A stretch of DNA of 64,000 nucleotides from NCBI GenBank assembly GCA_034769895.1, contig CM068372.1:378114910-378178909 (forward strand). The letters are read 5' to 3'. This stretch comes from Magicicada septendecula (taxonomy: Eukaryota > Arthropoda > Insecta > Hemiptera > Cicadidae). A program made the position numbers and the translations under genes. Of the stretch, positions 57,090 to 64,000 are shown piece by piece (within the stretch, counting starts at the first letter, position 1; every line of letters begins with the position of its first letter). The notes under the pieces are model-generated. The model was not told the origin of the DNA and did not search any database. It saw only the letters and a program-made list of their open reading frames with translations.

Positions 57090-57283
57090 TTTAAAAATTA
57101 TAAAAACATCAAATTCACCCAAAAGGGGTCGTCAACTATTTAAAATACACAAACACAAAAACACCACACAGAGTTGGTCGTTGGCGGCGAGACGATGCGC
57201 ATCGGACTGTGCCGTGACTGTGTCGGTGTTTAATTATGTGTGTATTTATTTTGGGTGAATTTGATGTTTTTATAATTTAAAAA

Positions 57284-57325
57284 AAAACCTGATGATGAGA
57301 ATTTATTCTCGAAACGCGTTGTTTT
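57284..57325 (+). ncRNA. Hammerhead ribozyme-like motif (right arm of B)
   Basis: Stem I AAAAC (57284-57288) with GTTTT (57321-57325); core CTGATGA (57289-57295); extra T; stem II GAGAA/TTCTC (57297-57301/57306-57310); GAAA (57311-57314); stem III A-CG/CG-T with almost no loop (57314-57319); NUH triplet GTT ending at 57320. The stems differ entirely from motif A, while core order and extra T are the same. The tiny stem III would favour a dimeric or weak ribozyme. Confidence 0.5.
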
Positions 57326-58289
57326 AAGGAAAAAACTAAAGAAGTCACAAGACGGAAGTTAATACAGGTAATTGCCTAATATTAATTCTAAATATTAGTA
57401 ACGTGACTTGGAGACAATTAAAACAAAATGAATACACGGTTAGACGAGATAGAATTAGAAAATAAGAGGGGAGTAGACAAGTTAAATATAAACAAAGACA
57501 AGGTAAGTGGGGGAGAAAATTATGACAAAATAAATAAAAGTATGATATTAGAAAATGATTATGTAAACAGGGGTAGTGATAATGAGATTTTATGGGGAAT
57601 AGAATATGATAATGATGGAATGATAGTGTGTGTTGAACGGTTAAAGAGAGTGTGTAAAGAGAGTATAATTGTAAAAGAGTTGCAGGGGGTAGATTTTTCC
57701 CTTAATGATGGTGTATTTGGGGGTGATGTACATGTGTTGAGGAAGGACGAGAGTGCCTTCGATGTATATTTGGGAGACATATGGTCTACAAATAAATAAA
57801 GTTGTCCTTGGTTTTTTTAGTGCACTTCACAGGTGGTGCAATAGTTGTGAATTAGTGTCCCCTGCAAACGTAGAAAGAGAGACTGTAGCGTGGTGTGGTA
57901 GAGAGAGATATATTGAGAGAGAGAAGTGTTGTTGGGAGAAATATTGTGAGAGAAAGAAAGAAATAGAGATTTTTCAGATAAGTAGAAAGTATGAAGAATT
58001 TATGGAAAGGTTAGGAGTAGAGATGATACATAATAGAAATAAGAACTTGCCTTGTAATGAAACTGAAGTAGTAGGAGATAATGAAAATTATGACTTTGTC
58101 AATTACCTAATTATGACTGATTATACTGAAGGTGACAGAACCATACCCGATCGTGAATTATATGAGTTTAAGGATAATGATAAAAAGTTGAATGGTATAT
58201 GTATTTATGATGTTAGTATAAGAGAGTCAATATTAAGCAATGTATATAGTTATAAGATAAGATTATTGTTTGACGATGGAGGGTAAATA

Positions 58290-60213
58290 TTTTATTGTGT
58301 TTATGAACATTTAATTATGTGGACAGTGTTTTTCAAGATGGACTGTTTTCTGACTGATTTTTGGTAAACGATCAAATGATAATGTGGATTGTATATTTTT
58401 GTGTGTATTAATGTCAGTGTATTTGTGTATTTTTGCTGTTGTGTATTTTTATGTAAACCATGTACTGTAGAATTTTAAATATTCAAGAATAATTAATTAT
58501 GATGATGATTTTAAATAATTATGAGATTTAGATTCTAAGGGTTAATAAATGATTACGCATATGATATATTTGGATATTGAGTTATTTTAGGATTGTAAGA
58601 TAAGTGATAAATTTTCTAGTGGTATATTAAGGTGAAATGTTGTAAAAGAATTTGGGTGATAATTATTAAAATAGAGGCATGGGAGTTAGTTAAATAGAGT
58701 TAATGGGAGTTAGTGAAAATAAGAATGTTGAGATACAGATAATACATAGAGAGGTGTTAGATATTTTAGGGACACAGTAGTTAGTGATTATATGTAGAGA
58801 GGTGAGTAATGTGAATGGTATATATATATTAATGATGATGATATTTTGTAGTAAGGATCCAGTGTAAAGAGTGATCAGCGTGTAGCGTTGTGGCAGGCGG
58901 AGCAATTTTGGGTTAGAGTGTTTGCCGATATTTGGTGGAGGGCAAATGGTTAGGAATGGATATGGCCAGGTAGGGAACACACATCCTTGTACAAAGATGA
59001 GCGGTGCCAGAGGATTAAAATGGGATTAGTGAAGGGGGTTATTATAGAGATATTGGTGTCATAATATGTTAATGGTTAGTAGCGGTTGTTAGTAGTAAAA
59101 AAGAGGTAGTAAGGTTAGATTGACGAATGCCAAAATAAGATAGAGAATAGTGAATAATAGAGAGTCACCCAAACAAGATAAATACTGAGGAAAGGGTTAG
59201 AAGGGGAAAATTCATGGTAGAAAGGTGAAGTAACTGAAAGGTAAATGATAATTTGAAAATTTTTTTTGAATCTAAGGATATAAATGAATGTTAAATAATA
59301 AAAGTTAATAGAGAGTTGATAGTAGTAATGTTATAAAGTTTTGGTACAAGTTGTGTAAGTATAAATTGTTTAATGTAAATGTAACAATGTTAATGTTTAA
59401 TGTACAATGTTTTACTATGTTTTTATTATGTTGATGGTACAATAGTGTGCGTGGCTGGTAGGTTACTACAGGGGTAGTAACGATAACACAATATTAAATT
59501 TTAAAGAAATAATAGTGATATTGGTGTTGGTCGTTAAGTCTGCAATTATGATTCTGTTGTAAAAGAAAAAGAAAAAAATAAGAGTAAAGAAAGTTGAGTA
59601 AAGAAAAATAAAGAGTTTTGAAGTATTTGCCATAAGAGGTATATATGTTGATTTTATCTGAAATAAATTAATAGAGATAGTGGTTGTTGTTTGAGAGATT
59701 AAAATTTGTTTTATGCTTAGTATAATAATATGTTTTCTTGTGGTGAGAGAAGTAAGTTGATGTTGACTGGAGTCAGAGAATTTGTTAAAAAATACAGGAG
59801 TGTTGAAAAAATGGGAAGGATTTTCTATCTTAAATCTTGTTTTTGTTATTTGAAAACTTATTAATTAATAAAACCAATGTCTAGTAACATAAACCAATGC
59901 ATCTAAGGGGAAACATATCAGTTGTGGATATGGAGATAGATAAGGCCACTATTTTGAAATTTTGTATTGCATGTTTCAGAGTTTTGTGGTGTTGTGACCG
60001 CGGTCCTGAGCTGGCCGGTGCGTCAGAACAGGAGCGTTAAGTGCCTTATGGCCTTATGGTGTTGGGATCTCTCCTGAGAAGTCCAGTAAGGTCAGACAGG
60101 TACGATCAGCATCATGGGACCAAGGGTAAGTGATTAATTTTTTTTTATATAAACACTACAGGGTGTTGTGGCAACCTATCTGAACTGATCCTTTTAGAAA
60201 CGTGTGAATGAGT
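58290..60213 (+). other. 3' noncoding region, element 3 unit 2
   Basis: Near-identical copy of 53338-55261. No ORF. Confidence 0.85.
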
Positions 60214-60253
60214 CAATGAAAGTTTTTATGTTTCGACATAAAACCTTTTATTG
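60214..60253 (+). promoter_or_regulatory. PPT-adjacent hairpin, element 3 unit 2
   Basis: Same sequence as the unit 1 hairpin at 55262-55301, then GAGGGGG and LTR 3. Confidence 0.9.
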
Positions 60254-60262
60254 AGGGGGTTT

Positions 60263-61439
60263 TGTAATGGGACTAACGGGCCTGTTGTCTTAATTATGGG
60301 GTTTGAGGATGTTACATAATATTTTATTGTATTCATATATATAAAGAATGGTTAGGTCCATTTTCCCTATGTCTGCACAAACAACGCAGTTTCATCGATA
60401 CGATTTACTTCAAGGCCAAAGGCGTACGTGTGAAGGAAAACATATACAATGGCGATTCTGATCGACACTAACAAAATGATATTACGAATATTGACACACG
60501 TCACAACAATGACGAGGAACAATGCCGTCAGCTGATGCGGACGAATCGTGGATCACAATTGATCCCCTCCACCTGTCGAAAGTTCTACACAATGTCTGCC
60601 CACTCTGAAGATTCTTGTCATGGTGACAACATGTTTATTTCTTCCTGGTAAAATTTAACCAGCAAAAATGTAACAAAATTTGAAAAATGTAGCATCAGTT
60701 GAACAGTGAACAGTACCAGTTTCTAATTATGTAAATTCAATGAGGTGACAGACCAAACAGACAGTACAAATAACATCGAAGTATGCCAGCCTACGGCCGG
60801 AACATGGAAAACATCTAAGCCACCCGACTGCAACTACTTTCAGGGAAGTCAACAATATTATCATTCTTATTTTCAAAATTAGAGCTCTAATAAGATATTA
60901 AACGTTGAAAATTTATTCTCTGTAACATCAGTATGTGAGGGAGAGAGTGTGAGCAAAAATGTCGGCCAACAACAACTAGACATTGGTTTATGGGTAAAAG
61001 GGGTATTCAAATTTAATAAATGTATGAAGTATTGCAATTGCTATATAAAATGATTATCTTCCGATGGTCAGAATAAAGTATAAGATGGGGAAGATGATAA
61101 CGATAAATACTAAGTAAGAGCGGAACTGCAGAGCCGCCATTTTGGTAATATGATTTCAATGTAATTTAACCCTTTCTTTGTTTTTGTAACTGAGTAACTA
61201 TAACGATAATTAAAAGTGTACTGTATTCAAACCTATGTGTGAGAGACGTTATTTCTGTAATCCGTACTGCTTCTACCTCTCGTTTAACGACACCTTGGCA
61301 CCCTTAGGTATAATTAATAGATTCAGTGTAAACGAGTTGAGCACGTGGCATGGTATTTCACCCGATAAAAATGCAAATGAACTACATAACTATGGTAAGT
61401 ACTGATAGTTATAAATACTTAATTATGGCAACAGTGATA
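60263..61439 (+). mobile_element. LTR 3 of element 3
   Basis: 1177 bp, TGTAATGGGAC...AACAGTGATA; the terminal CA is changed to TA. TSD ATGT at 61440-61443. Confidence 0.95.
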
Positions 61440-61443
61440 ATGT

Positions 61444-61818
61444 TCACTTGTAGACATGTATTAGGTGGCACTTCTTGTGTCACAACTTCATCTCACTCTC
61501 TCTCTCTCTCTCTCTTCCCCCTCCCCCTCCCCCCATTTAACTGCATATGATCTCTGATCTCTAACGATGTGTTTCAGCAGCTGTATATGAGACTAATGTG
61601 CTATGCCAATGCGAACCATTCACGCCATTCAGTTTTTGTACATGTATGAAATGCCATAAGTTCGCAGCCAAGGCACTGTAAGGTTAACTAGTTATCAGAA
61701 CCTACGAGTATTAAAAAAAGACTAGCCAAAAATAACATTTGCCAAATTATTATTTTATTATTTTGTGTTCTGCCCTAAGGCAGGTCTTCAAATGGTAAAA
61801 GGTTGCCAAGCTGTCCTA
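61444..61818. other. Flanking host (intron) sequence with CT/C-rich tract
   Basis: (CT)n then C-rich tract at 61495-61534. No gene recognised. Confidence 0.6.
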
Positions 61819-62049
61819 TCACATGCCAGATGCCAGTCTTTTAGTTTCTTCGCAACACCCTCTGATTTTAATGCTATCTATTAACTTCATTCTTCTATGG
61901 TATCTTCTTTTTTCTCCTTCTGTGACACACTCCATGGCAGTTGTAAGCAAGCAGTCTCTTCTTAAACAATGACTTAACCAATTCCTTATCCTGTTTTGTA
62001 TTAGTTTTAGGATTCTTCTTGTAAAGTTAGTTACCTTTTTCAAATACAC
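61819..62049 (-). pseudogene. LINE reverse-transcriptase ORF, extreme C-terminal region
   Basis: Minus-strand peptide with RILKLIQNRIRNWLSHCLRR, DCLLTTAMECVTEG, and YHRRMKLIDSIKI, matching the pattern R-x-R-N-W-(L/I)-x-H-x-L-R-R-x-C-L-L...G-R-R...R-R-x-x-M-x-D of insect endonuclease/reverse-transcriptase LINEs. It continues the ORF at 63130-63440 after an interruption of about 1.1 kb. Confidence 0.75.
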
Positions 62050-63130
62050 CCGCCCAAAATATCACCTACCTTGGAGATCATCTCTCGCACTTAACCTTAT
62101 TTCAACAGCACTTTTAGGGTCGCCAGCATATTTGTGGTTAACATATGCAAACCATCTCACTCGGTATATCAAATAACGCTTGCTTAATTTCAACACTTTG
62201 TTTCCCTGGTCTCAGAAGATTCTACAGCTCGATTTAGGTGAGATTTTGACGTTGTGAATAGACTAGGTTTCAACGCAATTAATGTACTAAACACATGGTC
62301 ATTGTGAAATCGAAATTATCATTTATTTTCATTCCAGAAATTATAAGGGTGTTCCCCTATTTACTCGGTGATTAACAAATCACACCAGTGAACATAAATA
62401 ATTATTATTGTATCAAATTAAATCTACTTAACTAATTGAAGGCTAACCAGTACTCTGCTTTCACTCTCTCTCACATTCATTTCCAACCCCCCTTTTATAT
62501 TTGAGATCTCATTTTCTGGAAAAAATATTTGAATAATAGTTAATACTGATTATTCGTCGGCCAGCCGATGTAGGCGTAAGTACTTATCTGTAATCGTTAT
62601 TCCACATGTTGCACCATTGCTCGTTCAAAACTTTTTGCTCCCACACTCACGGAACTGTTCTACACTGTTAACGTTTTCCACTAGGATGACACTGGTAGAT
62701 TTATTTAGATTTGTTTTAAATACATTTTTTATACTGGTTGAAGGCCTAAATCGACTATGTTCGCGGACTGGGGTCAACACCCAGTTCGGTGTTTGGCTGC
62801 TGTTCGTAGACGGGCTAATGGCGATCTCGGAGTGTATACTACATGAACTGGTCACGTGGTACCCCTACTTTGCTGGCCGGATCATATCGAAGATTCTAGA
62901 ACATTATCAAAGTTCGAATTGCATCTCAGTATTATAAAACACGTGTTCATCTTGTGACATTCTCATGACATCAGTCAGAATATAAAAATTCGTGCCCATA
63001 TATGGTTAGGTTTATAGTTTGAAGACGGCGATGCCTATGTCACTCTGGCTGATTCATACCATTCCCATTTCAAAAGTCATATTTTATTCAATTTTAAATC
63101 CATCAGATTATTGCACAATTAAAATAATTA
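62050..63130. other. Unassigned sequence between two halves of a LINE
   Basis: Interrupts the LINE ORF, so probably an insertion, but I found no terminal repeats or target duplication. An open frame at 62617-62937 (106 codons) has no recognisable motif. Confidence 0.4.
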
Positions 63131-63440
63131 TACCCATTTTGTACTATCACATTCTCTCTTCCCCTATTCTTAAAACTTCATCATTTCTTACTTTATCAAC
63201 CCACCTCACTTTTTCCATTGCTCACCAATGCCCACATCTCAAATGCTTCTAATCTTTTCTCATCCTCTTCCCTCAGTGTCCATGTCTCTGGACCATATAA
63301 AGCAAAGCTTCACACATAACATTTGGCCAACCTTTTTCTTAAATTCTAATTAATTTTGCCACTTAGCAGTCTTTTCTTCCCATTAAATGTCTCTTTTGAT
63401 ATAGCAATTCTTGCTCTAACTCTCCAATTCATTTTGTGAT
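63130..63440 (-). pseudogene. LINE reverse-transcriptase ORF, C-terminal third, decayed
   Basis: Minus-strand reading gives RARIAISKETFNGKKRLLSG, LRKRLAKCYV, FALYGPETWTLREEDEKRLE, then in another frame MEKVRWVDKVRNDEVL. This is the familiar RIAxAKExF...CYxWSxALYGxETWTLR...RRMxKxxWxDxVxNExVL block of insect LINE RTs. Two in-frame stops and a frameshift. Confidence 0.85.
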
Positions 63441-63925
63441 TTTTTGGAATGATTAACAATAAAGAAAAGAAGGAGTTAAACCCCATTACTAACCTTACAT
63501 ACCTTACCTTCAGAAGATTCCAAAAACACCAAAAGCCCCAGGGTCACCACCACATTTTTATAGGAGGAAATGTGGACACCGTAACAACTTTCCCCATGAA
63601 AAACAATTTAAAATAAAAACTCTCCCTCACAGAAATATTCCAAGGCTGTTAGACCAACTTTTGGACTCAGAGAATAGGTTATAGGTAGAGTGGCGTAATA
63701 AATTAACTTAACACATTGTAATAAAACTTCTTATTTTATTATAATGAAATAATATTGAAATGTTGTTTGATACTACAAATATAAAAGAGAAAACAAAACA
63801 AAAAGATAAATATTTTGCTAAACATTATGCCACTGATTTGTTATAATATTATTATATACATCCACCAAAATCAATAAAGTTTCAGAGTGAGATATAATGG
63901 ACACAAATAACAACATTCTTTAGTG
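63441..63925. other. AT-rich sequence, no feature recognised
   Basis: No ORF or repeat I can name. The last part may be the arm of a third fold-back element cut by the window edge, since a hammerhead-like motif follows. Confidence 0.4.
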
Positions 63926-63970
63926 TGAACTGATGATGAAACTATAATAATTTCGAAAAGGCCTTATTCA
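63926..63970 (+). ncRNA. Hammerhead ribozyme-like motif C
   Basis: Stem I TGAA (63926-63929) with TTCA (63967-63970); core CTGATGA (63930-63936); extra T; stem II GAAA/TTTC (63938-63941/63951-63954); GAAA (63955-63958); palindromic stem III AAGG/CCTT (63958-63965); NUH triplet TTA ending at 63966. All stems differ from motifs A and B. The surrounding element runs off the window. Confidence 0.45.
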
Positions 63971-64000
63971 ATAATTTAAAAAAATTGAAACTTTACTGAT

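Larger units (their letters stand above)
56978..57431. mobile_element. Fold-back element B: 147-bp inverted arms, 36-base tail, 11-bp TSD
   Basis: Arms 56978-57124 and 57249-57395 are near-perfect inverted repeats; the 124-bp spacer is GC-richer. A 36-base tail (57396-57431) ends AAAATGA, like element A. The target duplication ATACACGGTTA (56967-56977, 57432-57442) is seen directly against the empty site in unit 1. Long variable TSD, inverted arms and a one-sided tail of 30-40 bases are reported for Penelope-like elements with inverted terminal repeats. Each arm has a hammerhead-like motif. Confidence 0.9.
56678..58286 (+). pseudogene. Gag-like/DDGG protein, element 3 unit 2 (split by fold-back B and frameshifted)
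   Basis: Same protein as in unit 1. The coiled coil is interrupted after NEIHTRL by fold-back element B (56978-57431), resumes at NTRLDEIELENK, and shows the same 4-base duplication near 57790 as unit 1, so the frameshift predates the tandem duplication. It ends IRLLFDDGG*. Confidence 0.85.
50824..61439 (+). mobile_element. Element 3: tandem non-autonomous LTR retrotransposon (3 LTRs, 2 internal regions)
   Basis: LTRs 50824-52000, 55311-56487 and 60263-61439 are each 1177 bp. TSD ATGT occurs only at the outer borders (50820-50823, 61440-61443). The two internal regions are nearly identical apart from fold-back element B in the second. LTR 1 and LTR 2 are almost the same; LTR 3 carries more changes. 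One insertion followed by unequal crossing-over between LTRs explains this. No pol genes. Confidence 0.95.

Noticed and set aside
50824-61439. Direct repeats considered as a CRISPR-like or satellite array
   Set aside because: Repeat units are whole LTRs and internal regions with PBS, PPT and outer TSD; a retrotransposon tandem explains them.
62617-62937. 106-codon open frame near the right end
   Set aside because: Not similar to the expected later ATP13A exons or to any transposon protein I recognise; likely chance.

Overview
The window is AT-rich eukaryotic DNA, most likely from an insect. The evidence is one spliced host gene with GT-AG introns, an insect-type LINE, a Tigger-like DNA transposon, and Ty3/gypsy-type LTR retrotransposons nested in one another. 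The species cannot be named from the sequence. Transposons fill roughly four fifths of the window. No tRNA, rRNA, CRISPR or prokaryotic signal was seen.

Host gene: six intact + strand exons (22207-22407, 44094-44279, 46451-46570, 48062-48215, 49229-49474, 50210-50370) encode the TM4/PPALP region, phosphorylation site, nucleotide-binding domain and TGDN motif of a P5B-type P-type ATPase (ATP13A2/3-like). They join in frame. Earlier and later exons lie outside the window. The first intron seen here is 21.7 kb, splits the DKTGT signature between K and T, and is about 95% retrotransposon.

Layout. 1-3634: 3' end and LTR of a non-autonomous element (F), with a 1-kb fold-back element (A) in the LTR. 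4017-22040: a minus-strand LINE relic split by element 0 (4273-21752, TSD CTGT). Element 0 contains minus-strand element 0m (5527-14899, TSD ATGT, itself hit by a 2.9-kb LTR-like insertion), a Tigger-like transposon (15041-16666, TSD TA) and a solo LTR. 23154-43617: element 1, the only copy with gag-pol. It is broken in integrase by a 3.3-kb LTR-like insertion (28748-38183) that carries element 2 (30638-36732, TSD ATGT); its 3' LTR holds a solo LTR (42147-43278, TSD ACAA). 50824-61439: element 3, an LTR-internal-LTR-internal-LTR tandem (TSD ATGT) with fold-back element B in the second unit. 61819-63440: another minus-strand LINE relic. 63926-63970: a third hammerhead-like motif.

How the elements relate: elements F, 0, 0m, 2 and 3 lack protease, RT and integrase. 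They share with the autonomous element 1 the TGTRAY-type LTR start, an N-terminal Gag-like coiled-coil module (MAEN.../STPVP) and a 3' noncoding domain with two RNA hairpins beside the polypurine tract. After the Gag-like module they encode an unrecognised module ending in IRL(L/I)(F/H)DDGG. This looks like a helper-parasite system: defective elements that keep the Gag interaction module and RNA signals and borrow the enzymes of an element-1-like helper.

The most unusual signals are: (1) three hammerhead-ribozyme-like motifs with unrelated stems but the same core, two of them in inverted-arm (Penelope-like) elements; (2) the hairpin before the polypurine tract, often capped by UUCG, preserved with compensatory changes in seven copies; (3) a RanBP2-type zinc finger in Gag where a CCHC knuckle is expected; (4) the DDGG protein family with a consensus splice donor embedded in its reading frame.
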